A stretch of 64,000 nucleotides of DNA from NCBI RefSeq assembly GCF_040807025.1, contig NC_090946.1, forward strand, positions 5,312,001 to 5,376,000. Direction: 5' to 3'. Origin of the DNA: Struthio camelus. Lineage: Eukaryota > Chordata > Aves > Struthioniformes > Struthionidae. Both the position numbers and the translations under genes were made by a program. The notes under the pieces are model-generated. The model made no database searches. It was not told where the DNA came from and saw only the letters and a program-made list of their open reading frames with translations. Shown piece by piece: positions 52,838 through 64,000 of this stretch. Each line of letters starts with the position of its first letter. Within the stretch, counting starts at the first letter, position 1.

Positions 52838-53525
52838 ACAGAATCACAGAATCGTTTAGGTTGGAAGGGACCTCTGGAGATCATCTAGACCAACCTCCCT
52901 GTTCAAGCAGGGTCACCTAGAGCATATTGCCCAGGATCACATCCAGACGGGTTTTGAATATCTCCAGCGAAGGAGACTCCACTACCTCTCTGGGCAACCT
53001 GTTCCAATGCTCTGTCACCCTCACAGTGAAGAAGTTTTTTCTCAGGTTTAGGTGGAACTTCCTGTGGTTCAGTTTGTGCCCGTTGCCTCTTGTCCTGTTG
53101 CTGGGCACCACGGAGAAGAGGCTGGCCTCATCCTCTTGACACTCCCCCTTCAGATACTTGGACACGTTGATGAGATCGCCTCTCAATCTTCTCTTCTCCA
53201 GGCTGAACAGGCCCAGCTCTTGCAGCCTTTCTTCATAGGAGAGGTGCTCCAGCCCTCTAATCATCTTGGTAGCCCTCCGCTGGACTCTCTCCAGGAGTGC
53301 CATGTCTCTCTTGTACTGGGGAGCCCAGAACTGGACACAGTACTCCAGGTGAGGCCTCCCCAGGGCTGAGGAGAGGGGCAGGATCACCTTCCTCCACCTG
53401 CTGGCAACACTCTGCCTAATGCACCCCAGGAGACCATTGGCCTTCTTGGCCACAAGGGCACATTGCTGGCTCATGTTTAACTTGTTGTCCACAAGGGGTC
53501 TCCTCCCGCATGGCTCATCCACTAC
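52838..53525 (-). mobile_element. CR1 LINE, 5'-truncated, with open reverse transcriptase C-terminal frame
   Basis: Minus-strand copy of about 690 bp. It ends in the CR1 3' UTR and ATTCTGTG octamers (CACAGAATCACAGAATCG on the + strand). Nucleotides 53522-52917 form an uninterrupted 201-codon frame matching the C-terminal part of CR1 ORF2, with [53 protein letters not shown] and [16 protein letters not shown]. The catalytic core and endonuclease are missing, so it cannot move by itself. An intact frame of this length points to a relatively recent insertion (inference). Confidence 0.95.
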
Positions 53526-56500
53526 TCATTTGTCAAATGTATGCACTGTTTCATGCACCCTAACTGGAGGCAGTAGGGAGTATCAGGCATCCACCTATAC
53601 CAGCTTCTCAGATTCAGGATTCAGACTCAGATAAGAAGACTTTACTTACTCCTCTGCTTCCATGAATATTAAGATGATCTAAAACTTGAGTCCTTAGCTG
53701 AGTTTCTGCAGCAAGAATCTCATATAGTTAAGGCTTTTGCAACTGAAGGCTGCCCCTTTTTTCCTAACCCCCAAGGGGTTTCGAGTATTTGTCTTCCCCT
53801 TTCCTAAGAAATTTATTTCTAGAAGCCTGCAGACTTTCCAGAGACCTCATTCACAGCTGGTACAATATAACAGCAACTCATTTACTGTGACGTGTCTTGC
53901 TGAAATGCTCCTCCCTTCTGGCTGGTCAGAAGGGAATCCTCTGGCTCTCACTGATGAGCAGAGAATCCTACAGTCATCAGTCAGATGCTCAGGGGACTGC
54001 TTGCTCCTTGTGAGGATGGACATTCCTGGGCCAGTTAAAAATGGAAGCAAGTAAATCAGAAAACACCCTAATTTGATGAGTGAGGGGTCAACATTTTATA
54101 CAACAACCAACCATGCAGCAAAGCCTGGAGACTGGCCTGCAAAATGGGGGATCAGCGGGATCAAAAAGGGTTTCCTATGCGACTCTGGATAAGTCATTTA
54201 ATTGCTCTACATTTTAGTTCCTCTCTGGGAATAATAATAATTGTCCTTGGTCTGCTTTATTTCAGTAGGTTGGAATTTATTTGGGGCAGGGACTGCCTTT
54301 CACTGCAATTCTTCCTGGGATCTCTAATTCTAGCATAATCTTCAGCCTGCAGGAAACATTTTCATGACTAAGGAGTGAGAGGAAGAGTAGCCATTTTCAC
54401 TCACACACCCAAATACACAAAAATACTCACGTGAGGAATTATACAATATATCTATGTGTATATATATATCTATATATAGTTTATTTCTCACAATCCTGGT
54501 AAGAGTTACAGGTGTATTGGGAATCATTTACAGTTTCACAGCATATGGAGTGGCCATACAGCTTCTGATGTGAGTAACATACAGTGTGTAGAGAGCACAC
54601 GTTTCCAACCCATCCACCCACCATTCATACAATGGGTTTTCAAAGCTCATACTAGATTCAGCTACGTAGAAAGCCTGGAAAATGTTAGGGTACAGCGTTG
54701 GGTGTCATACAACACTGTCAGTCACAATGGGACAAGCTAAACTACTTTAATTTTCAATCTAGTATTTCTAGTCTACCTGCATTATTGCATTTATACGCTT
54801 TTTTTTTATTAAAGTAAATAGAATACTATATGGGAAAGGAAAAATTCTTGACTATTTTAGGATTTGAGCTGCAGCCCATACAAAGTGTCCATAGAAGCAT
54901 AGACAAGATTATAAATTCAACAAGGTATAAATTAGCTGTATAGCTTTGTGTGTAGGTAGGTGTCCATTTCCCTCCAGGAAATGTGTCTAGCAGCATATTG
55001 TTTTTGAAAATAAAAAAACAAACCTGTATGTTGAACACAGGTAAATATGTGTAAGTGACAAGCACGTCTGTTTGTACAGGGAAGAAATCAAGGTATCACT
55101 CTGAAAATTACTATTAATTGGAAATCACATTCAGAGTCTGATTCAAAAGATGATATCAGTGGAAAGATGCCTGTGACTTCAAACATGGCATCAGGCATTT
55201 CCCCGCCAATAATATCCGAGCCTTTCCATTTGACTTCCAAAGGGCTTTGGATCAGTCCCTGAAAAAGTAATTGAATCGAAGCAAAACAAAAGAAAAAAAT
55301 CCCCTGTAATCTGACCTTCGAGTTCCCTTTCTACATTTTACTTTCTCTGCAAGTTTGTAAACAACCTGCTCCTACCATGAGAAGAGAGTTGATTGTTACT
55401 GGAGAGTTGAGATTGCAACTTTAAAAGATTCCAACTGAAAGTATCCTAACCAGTGACTCAGGAAAAGGCACCAGGGTTAACAAGGGCTGCCCAAAAATTA
55501 ATAAAGCTAAATAATTTGTTTATTGTTTTGTTTTTTAATATGGGAAAATTGTATGACATCCTCCTTCTTATCAAATTGCCCCAGAAACTTGACTGCTTGA
55601 AGCTCCTATGTCAAAAGCAGGGATATGATGCAGGTCTTTTCTGTTGGAAAGGTAACTAAGCATTCCTCTCTTCCTGCTGGAAATTTTGGTACTGTAGCAT
55701 CATCATGCACAGACAGAAACAACCAAGAACTTTTGTTCTTGGGATCCTGGCCTGGAGCTTTGCATTATGAGAAACCAAAGGAGAATGGAAATGACTGCAA
55801 ATTTCAAGGTAGGAGCAACTGAAGAAGAAACGGGAGCAAGAGAAACATGTAAAATTTCTGTTCGTCCAAATCCTATTTAATCCGCATTATATTTTTCATC
55901 AAAACTAGATCTGTTTAATCAGAAGAGCATCGCGTCAAACAGCAGAGAGCATGACACCCAGCGTGCTGCGTATCAGGGCATCTGAACAGAACAAACACTT
56001 TACAATTGTAAACAGCAAGCAGAATAATAGTGCAGGATAGAGCCAAACTCATGTATTTGGAAAACCAATGACTGTGATCTGTTATATCACCTGTGTGCTT
56101 TGAGTATCTACTTTTCAGCAAGGTTAGTTGAATGAGACATAGATTTTCAAGACCCAGCAGCCTCGCATTACTTTACTCTAATGGGGAATAGAAGAGAGCT
56201 GCAGCATGTTCCATGCACATAAGCGATTCTTTGAGGCCCGCTGAAATGCCAGTCATTGACTTAAGCCGAGAATAAGTCCTCAAGTGCTTGAGAACCTCAC
56301 TTCTGTGCCTGTATGTTTGGTGCTCCAATAACAGGAGGACCAAAGAGGCACTAGCTCCAGCCCCGTGTAGTGTATGCAAGTACTGTATCAGCATCTCTTG
56401 AACAGCCTGGCCAGAACACCTCGCACCTGACTGGCAGGCAGCCTGCAGGGCTTCGATCTTGAGCAGAGCTTGTGACCTTGCAGTGGTTCACTGACATGGA

Positions 56501-59500
56501 AGAGCAAGGACAAGAAAGAGACCTGCCAGCTACAGGTTCAGTGCTCTCAGGTACCGAGCTTCTGTGGCAGAGGAGAGCACTCAGCATCTTGCAGTCTCTG
56601 ACCCTCATACTAACTCAAGAGCCTTAGCAATTAGAGCAGATGAAAACCACGCATATTCCCTGGTGTGCTACACAGTCTCTGCATTCTCTTAGGTGCTTAG
56701 CAGCTGAATATTTGCTATATCTTTTGGATGGGGCTACCCAAAATCTACCCCTGCATTGGGGCAGGGTTTCTGCCTAGTTGTGGAGAGGCCACATATGCAA
56801 AGTTGCCTGGGCAAAAAATAGGGAAAGGAAAAGGAATACAGTTCAGTAGTTGAAGAAACAGTAAAGTGCAAGCAAAGCAATCAAACAGATCTGCAGAAAC
56901 CAATGGAGCCAGGTAGCTTGTACCAGCTGAGGATGGGCAGACAGTTTAGGAATTTGGGTAGAGAAAGGGAAATCCGGTCACATGGCTGGACTGGTGATCT
57001 AAAATAGAAAAGGAAAAAGTCCTCATCATAAAAGCCCTTGCTCAAGGGATAAAATCACTAGATTAAACTTCCCTTTGCCAGTCAACCAAGGCAATGTGAT
57101 CTGAGCTAATCACAGGAAGATGCAGTAAAAGATTAAGAAAAATGATGTTGGAACTGGCTCAGCCAAGTCAAACTGAACAGCACACCGTGCATGTTCCAAG
57201 TCAATGTCTGTCAACTAAATTGCAGTACCAGCAGTTGTACCTGCCATCATCATCTGTACTGGTGAAATCAAGATATCATAACCTAACTCAAGGAGAGCAA
57301 ACTTCTGTAAAGCCACGTTCAGTTTGATGAACCTAGATTAAGTACCATCTCATTTTTGCCACATGTTCACCATGAGAGCTAAGATGCCTTATTCTGTCCT
57401 CTTTGCCCTTAAGCGGCAGCTTAAACAATAACTTCCCATTAATAGCATCAAATAGTATTTCAAATAGATAAACTTTGGGAGAGAACTAAATTCCAATCCA
57501 TACAGAGACAGAAGAGGTTTGAAAAAGAATGAGAGGCCAAAAAGAGCCATTGCAGGACAAGTGCTTCAGGGTAGATTACAAACTGAAAACAGAGCAAGCA
57601 GTATTTAATCCACAGTACTAGGCAGACAACGCTCATATTGTCCTCTTCTGGCTTTTTTGTAAACCACAGAGCGTAATTTCTGAAGTGAGTGAGTGGTACT
57701 GTATACCCTGGCCCAGAAGACTGCTGTACAGACTTCATTGCTTTCCGCAGTGGAGTTGTTGTCAAAGGAGTGCCAGTCATAAGACCTAAAATGTGCAGAC
57801 AGTCCAGGTCAGATCTTCAACATCAGTGGATTTCTCCATGAAAGAATAATGACCAAATTCCTGTGGTGTTAATGTCAGGAAATGTTCTGATTCTGGGCCT
57901 CCAAAACTAAGAACTTTTAACTGCTAATTTAGATACAGAATTTTGATTATGTATGTCAGAGCTAACTCCATTCACAGAGGGAGATGCCCAACTTTTAAGG
58001 CAGAATCGTGGTCAGTTTATGAACAAGATTATGTACTACAGTTGCCTGCAACCACAGAAGGCTGGTCTTTGTGGTTTAAAAGATTTCTCCCCTTTGTGGA
58101 GCCTTGATGAAGAGTATGAGACTGCCTGTACGGTAACATGCTGACTAGCTTAGGGAGCAGCCCTGCTCTAGCATTTAGTCACAGACTAGAGGATCATAAT
58201 GTGGGTAGACCGGATATTAAGTCCTTTTCACAGCAAAACATGTGAAAAGAGAGAATGCAGCCCTTAACAAAAATGCACACATTGTAAGCTTGCCATTTCT
58301 CTTAATCTCCTCAGCATATGTATGAAAATGGTTGCAGAAAACTTCAAGTCTTTTTTGTTTTTTCATAAAACCGTTAACATTGAACAGTGCTAACAAAAAT
58401 GTATTTGGAAAAGCCAGTTAGCAAAGTTTAATTTTAATGGCTTATAAGGAATTGGTCATTTTTGCTTTTGCCTTACCAAAAAATAGAAGTGGATAGGCTA
58501 TAACAGTTAATGCATCCTTAACAAAATTGGCAAGATAATGATGTCATATATTTTTTCTGCATTTCTTTGCACCGTTCTTCATATCCTCTCAGAAGCCCTG
58601 AATTGCAGCACTGAATCGGCTGTAGAGCTGATTCGAATTCTTGGCATTTCACTTTTTAGATACATTTTTTGTTGTCTTCCTTTTTCGGTTTTTTTTTGGA
58701 GGATAAATTTTCTCTCAAGTCTTCAGGATTGCCTTTGACCAGTTTGAACAGTTAGAAAAGCTCAGATTTCTAAAATGCAGTGGCATTTCCAGAAAAGGAA
58801 GGGAATTTTTAGAAGCAGGAATCTTTTCCTCTCACCAGCTGTAGGTTTTTTACTTACACTGCTGTTTATACACAAATATTAATGTAGGTATAAGCATGGC
58901 TGTGAGCATGGCTTAATGGTTATGAATATGGTTAATACCCAGAGAAGACTTCATTTATACTCAGCAGAAGGACTGAGAAATATTTTTGTCCTTTTAAAAA
59001 AACATGCCACTGAAATGGCTTTATGTTTTACAGTGACCTGCAATCATATCCCCGGAGCCAATAAGATCTCAAGGCCTGATCATGATATATTGAAACCAAT
59101 GGAAAAATTCCCCTTGTTTCCAGTAACCTACGGATCCATCCCTAAAGCTTTGATTCAGCAAAGACATAACTACATTTTCCATTTATCACTGAATCTAATG
59201 GCACTAAGAAGTGCTTAACAGCAAGCAATTGTTCGGTGCTTTGTTAAGTCTGAGCCCGAGAGGTGATCAGCACCTTCAAGACTGCATTCTTACCGTCTTG
59301 AAAATGCTGTTATATTATCCTTTGGCTTCCAGATTTGTTTGTGTCCTCTGCAGAACTGTTAAAAGTAATGGGACTTATCCATAGCCTGTTAAATCAGTAG
59401 AAAGAGGAAGCGGAAACGTATTCCGTTTCAACTTTCTTGAAGTTAGAAGCTTGGAAAACCTTCTACGAAGTTGCCCAAGAGACCATAACATCTTCGTATT

Positions 59501-61900
59501 AGACTAAAACTTACGGCTCCTTAAAAATAGATTGAGATCAAGCATAGTAATTGAACCTACAGTTTTAGTGAAAAGCTGCAGTGTCTGTGAAATCAATTTT
59601 TCAAATTTCTAATTTATAGACTTTATCAAAAGAGTAAACTAGCAATCTAGATCTCTTCAAATCCCAAGCGCAGAATCTTATCAGTTTTAAGCATTAATTC
59701 ATTCTCCCAATGGAGATATCACTGAAAGGACTTCATATCACAAACACCACACAAAGAATAACATCAAGCAAATAACAGCATGTGCTCAGTACGAGAAAAG
59801 ACAACTATTTATTTAGCACAGCGAGTTCAATCATTTAAGCCTTCAATCTCACTTTGATTCTGAGAGAGATGAATTTGCTCTTCTCAGCCTACTTCTCGCT
59901 GGACATTTGTTCTCAAAATGATACCACCACACAGCCTGGCACATCAAGGCAGAACAGGAGGTGTCTGCGAAAAACGGGTGTCATTTGCAGGTCAGGACTG
60001 AAGTGCATTGTCCCAGCTGCATGCTTAGGAGCTTGTACGGCATCTACGCTTGATCTACCTGACTTAAATCAATGCTAGGCCCACACTTTGAAAAGCGCTA
60101 CAACACAGTCCAGTATAGTTCAGTATAGTCTAAAAGAAGTGCCTTATTTTAAAGCAAGTAGCCCACATGACTATCGAGGGAGGGGAACAGTAATTTTGAG
60201 CTTCTAGCACAATGGGGACACTGTACATTCAACAGGTCACTAGCCGTACATTCTTTGCAGTGATAAGAAACCAGGATCAAAAAAAGAACTCAGGTGCTGC
60301 ATGGCAGGAGGTGAGTGGCACAAAAAAGACATCACGGACACTTTGTGTGAATGCAGGGGGACAAATGAAGGGTCGTTTCCAGGTCTGTTTTGCTTTTTCT
60401 GACAAAGAATGTGGCTTAACCCAAACTGCAGTAGTATAAATATATATATGTATGCATACATACATACATACATATACAGAATATTCTTGAAGGTAGGGTT
60501 GTGTATATACACGTACACACATGCACACATGCACACATAAACACAGGTGTTTCCAAACCACCAAAAAGCTCGGTTCCAGATAATGACTCTGAACAGCAGA
60601 CAAAAATGTTAAGTAATCACAGTAAATTGAAGATCCCTTATGGGCAGGACATACCATGTTCACTGCCTAAGGAGATTTAGCATCTGGTTATGTGCCCAGA
60701 TGATGAGCTGCAGTCGCATCACCATTCCTGTGGTGTGTTTCCAGATGAAATTACTGGCCTTGCATCTGAGTGCTCTAAGAAGGGGTTCAGATATGAACAG
60801 AAGTAGTTAAGGTCTTTGTCTGTGTTGGCTGAGAACTGTTTTTCCTTCTTCTGTTACCAAAGGTTAAAACGAAGATATAAAAACACTTCAAAAAGAAAAG
60901 GAAAAAAAAAAGACAGACTCATATGAAGCAGTGTTTCTCTTTCCTCCCCCTGTATTTGTCTATGCTGCTTAGTGCAGAGTAGCTAGATGCTACAGCTGTT
61001 ATGTTATCACGCACTGCTAGAAAGCTCATGCACCAGGGGCTGAGAGGGAGAGAGCAGGCAGGGCAGCTAGAAGCATCTCATGGAGACAGGTCTCCCTCTT
61101 GAAAACAGAAGTCACCATCTGAAAACCACCAACCCTACATTGACAAAACATGAATCAGAAGAGGGGTAGCTGAATTTCCTTCCTCATGAGCAACATAACC
61201 AAAACTTCCCTAAAGTCAAGAGCTTTGTGCTTCAGAGGTCTAAGGGAAGGAGAGCCCAGGAACGGCCATATCACACCCCTGATATGGCAGGAGGATGTGG
61301 CCAAGGCACTGTCAGGGTTTGGGGGGTCTGCAGCACCCCCAGACCCCTCAGTCTGGGTGCAGGCAGGGGAGTGCAGCAGCCTCACTGTGTCCTCTTGCAG
61401 TCGCAGCCAGGGAGCCATGCTGGGACTGCTGCTGAGCTGCGGTCTCTCTTTCACGTCTCTGCTCTCCCAGCACCTTTAACGCTCCTTTCCTATTGTTTGC
61501 CCCCCAATTAACCTCTGAGCATCTGCAAAACAATGAGGGAAAATCAGTTCTTTAGACAAAAATGGCATTATAGAAACACCCAGCCATGGTTCCCTAGTTC
61601 AATAATAAGAAATTTTCCGGGCTCTAAATGATGTACTGTTAGTAGGAGATACGTTCAGAAAACAGGCAAAAAGTGCTTTAAGCTACCAGGATTTCACCTG
61701 TGACTGCAAGCACTTGGTCCAAAAACAGTGTGAACCCAACATACGCATATCCTTTATCTGTGCTGGTAAAGGTAGACATAGACCTAAAACTTTAGCTGTG
61801 TGCAATCTGTTGTTCGTCTGAAGGCAGCATCGGATACTCCCAGAGGCTGCATACCTTTGGGAATATTTTAGGAGCCTTGGGAAAAAGAAGTGGATGACAG
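53526..61900. other. intergenic, no gene recognised
   Basis: About 8 kb without a supportable gene. It holds a TA-rich microsatellite at about 54459-54477 and an imperfect CATA/TA array at about 60438-60476 followed by CA-rich repeats. Small open frames have no recognisable domains. Confidence 0.45.
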
Positions 61901-63850
61901 ATCTCACCATAGGAATAGCCAGGCTGTGTCAAAAGGCCTTGTGTTTTGGGAGGCCATTAAGTATGCAGCAAACCAAATTTGGAGGTAAATAAGAAAGACA
62001 AGAGCCAAGAGAAGTATTACCAGATTGGGTCAAACACATCCACCATCCTATCCACTAATCTTGCCAGAACCAGATATTGCAGAGACAATACTTGAGGAAT
62101 GTACACCGTTCTTTTGCCTGGTACCCAGTGAATTTATACATCCAGGCTCAGTTAAACACATATCACATAGGCCCTTTTACTGATCTCTATTGATCTTACT
62201 CCCTCTTCTCACAGCCTCTGCTAAGCATCACTCTCACACCTTGCCTGTTAGCTGGGACTGCTGTTGAGCTCCAAGGACTGAGCTCCAAGCTCTGTGGTTC
62301 GGACCCCATCTAAGCTCTGACTCTATTTGAAAACAGAACACAAGCAGTGCAGCAGCACAACAGCCAAAAATATCCTAACAGAAGCCCTCAGAATAATGAG
62401 ATCTGCCCACTGTTCTTGGTGCTGTGGGAAGAGTATCAGCCAAAGCATGAAACAGTCTCTCCCTGTTGCCACCTGCCTTCCTTCTTTTCCTCCTCACAAG
62501 GTCTGAGATACTCACCAATGAAACCGTTGCGCAGGAAAATTGTTTCCAACTTCAAAGCATGCAAGAGCCACAAATCCCTGCTACTGTCATAGGAAGGAGG
62601 AAAGAAATGCCTCTAGGATAGATGGATTTCCAGCGCCCGTGAATGGGGTCCCAGCTATTCTCATGGGGTCCTAGATCCTGTCTGCCCCTAAGGGTCTTTT
62701 GTCTCTTTTGTCTATTTCCTCATGTACAGAGAGGAAAATGCCTTTAGTGGGAAAACATCCAGATGAAAGGCCTGATCCAAAGCCCCAGCAATGAACAGAA
62801 AGAGTCCAGCTGACTTGGACTCTGAGGTCACAGCATCCTGCAAAGCCCAGCCTAAATTTAAGAAATACTAGATCCAAAACAAAGTCTCTCCATCCCCAAA
62901 CACTGCCCGTAACAACCTTGGCAAGCCATGGGATACTGAAGGTTGCCCACCAATGTGCAAAAAAATAAGCAGATGGCAGCTGCTGTCTGTCTGCCTCAAG
63001 TCCATGTGGGAGTTAGCCAGGTATCTCCACGCACTGTTAACTGCACTGTTGGGCACAGTATGGCCCCTTTGCTCATTCTCCAGCTGGCAGCTCAGCCAGA
63101 AAAAAGACTTCACATGATGTCCTGAGGTGCATACTCGGTTCTACCATGCTGCAGTCTCAGCCTCCAGCTACAGCCAGCTTGTGTTCTCTCTGGGGTGCTT
63201 TAGAGTTGTTTTTTTTAAAGTAGGGTTGATGAGCAGCAGGTACACAAGACATCTATTAGAGATCACACTTTGCTATTTGGGTCAAAGAGCTGCCTTCTCC
63301 TGTGATTGCCCAGTGCTTCCCCTGCCCTGGGTGGGTGCTGGATGAACATCAGCCCAGCACAGTGTCAGGAGAACTGGATCTTAGCACTAGGCTCTGTCTC
63401 CACTTCCATCTTCTTTACCGCAACCCAACTTAAAAACAAACCAAACAGAAACCAAAACACAAAGCGGGGACTCTGGATGGGACAAAGAACACTTTGGAGT
63501 TGAAAACAGGGGACTGCAAGAAAGATGGGGGTGTCTCCCAGGGAGGACAGCAGGGGAGGGGAGGGGACACCGTCATTTACACTGATCAGGAGAAGCTGTA
63601 TTCTATACACAGTGGTATAAGCCAAGATATATTACATGAAAGAACACACCGAGTGCATGGAGTTACCCACATTGGGTCAAACTGGCACAGTTGTCCTGAA
63701 CAAGACTCTTGGATTTGCAGTTGGTGTTTGTTGTTGACCTATCTAGCTCGCTCTATATATATAGATATGTATAGAATTTTCTGCATGCATTTGTCTCAAA
63801 AGGAACTGTACAGCTGGGTTGGGTTTCTCAGCCCCACCCCGTCTCCATCT
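61901..63850 (-). other. CEND1: presumed CEND1 3' UTR and flank
   Basis: Sequence immediately downstream of the CEND1 stop on the minus strand. Mammalian CEND1 has a long 3' UTR, so part of this stretch is probably transcribed. I found no clear minus-strand AATAAA close by and the 3' end cannot be placed. Confidence 0.3.
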
Positions 63851-64000
63851 TCATTTTTTCCGGGCTAGGAATGCCACTCCCACAATCACAGCAAGGGCAG
63901 CCACCGCCACTCCTCCAACGATGATCAAGGGCTTCATGTTGTCAAAGATGCTGCCTGGCGACTCCTCAGTGCTGTTTCCCTTGTGGTCAGAGTCAGGGGA
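63851..64000 (-). CDS. CEND1: CEND1 C-terminus (partial, runs off the window)
   Basis: Cell cycle exit and neuronal differentiation protein 1 (BM88), a neuronal tail-anchored membrane protein that promotes cell-cycle exit of neural progenitors (established knowledge). The last 49 codons and the stop are visible; the rest lies beyond 64000. The tail, a hydrophobic segment with IVGGVAVAALAVIVGVAFLA followed by RKK and stop, closely matches the mammalian protein ([20 protein letters not shown] then VRKK). The acidic, Ser/Pro-rich stretch before it also fits. The position next to GATD1 on the same strand agrees with mammalian gene order. Confidence 0.93.
   Translation of the reverse strand, partial: SPDSDHKGNSTEESPGSIFDNMKPLIIVGGVAVAALAVIVGVAFLARKK

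Noticed and set aside
56173-56608. Pair of minus-strand open frames between the CR1 cluster and CEND1
   Set aside because: No domain, no family resemblance and no compatible splice chain; nothing to support a gene between GATD1 and CEND1.
61155-61533. Overlapping open frames of 61-99 codons on both strands
   Set aside because: Locally GC-rich sequence with mutual overlap; more likely spacer or distal CEND1 3' UTR than coding.

Overview
This is avian nuclear DNA. Three CR1 LINE fragments carry the bird/reptile 3' end (octamer ATTCTGTG), the housekeeping promoters lie in GC-rich CpG islands, and the gene order corresponds to the mammalian TALDO1-GATD1-CEND1 block (human 11p15.5). The species cannot be fixed from the sequence; the CR1 copies fit most birds.

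Layout: 1-1,020 holds no gene I can support. A CpG island at about 1,030-2,560 contains the promoter and first exon of TALDO1 (transaldolase, + strand, 8 coding exons, 1,893-10,417). About 5 kb of plain intergenic DNA follows. The most interesting locus is next: an unannotated-looking gene on the + strand, 15,852-34,696. I rebuilt it as 13 coding exons whose phases all agree and give a 696-residue type I membrane protein: signal peptide, a cysteine-rich N-terminal module, a middle module, a complete zona pellucida (ZP-N + ZP-C) domain, a transmembrane helix and a short tail. It looks like a family I know mainly from fish 'uromodulin-like/ZP domain' proteins, and in mammals no such gene lies between TALDO1 and GATD1. 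One of its introns uses a GC donor. That intron also carries a CR1 3' end and a 20-copy GCCAA array.

From 34,697 to 39,949 is intergenic DNA plus the probable 3' UTR of GATD1. GATD1 (DJ-1/PfpI-like, minus strand, 7 coding exons, 39,950-46,627) starts in a second CpG island (about 46,020-46,990). From there to 63,850 I find no gene. This stretch holds two CR1 copies (one with a 201-codon open reverse transcriptase tail), a probable solo LTR, and towards the right end the presumed 3' UTR of CEND1. The last 49 codons of CEND1, a tail-anchored neuronal protein, run off the right edge on the minus strand.

TALDO1 and GATD1 are soluble housekeeping proteins, and CEND1 is a neuronal membrane protein. 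The ZP-domain protein should be secreted or at the cell surface. Nothing in the sequence suggests that these neighbours work together; the block is conserved gene order rather than an operon-like unit.
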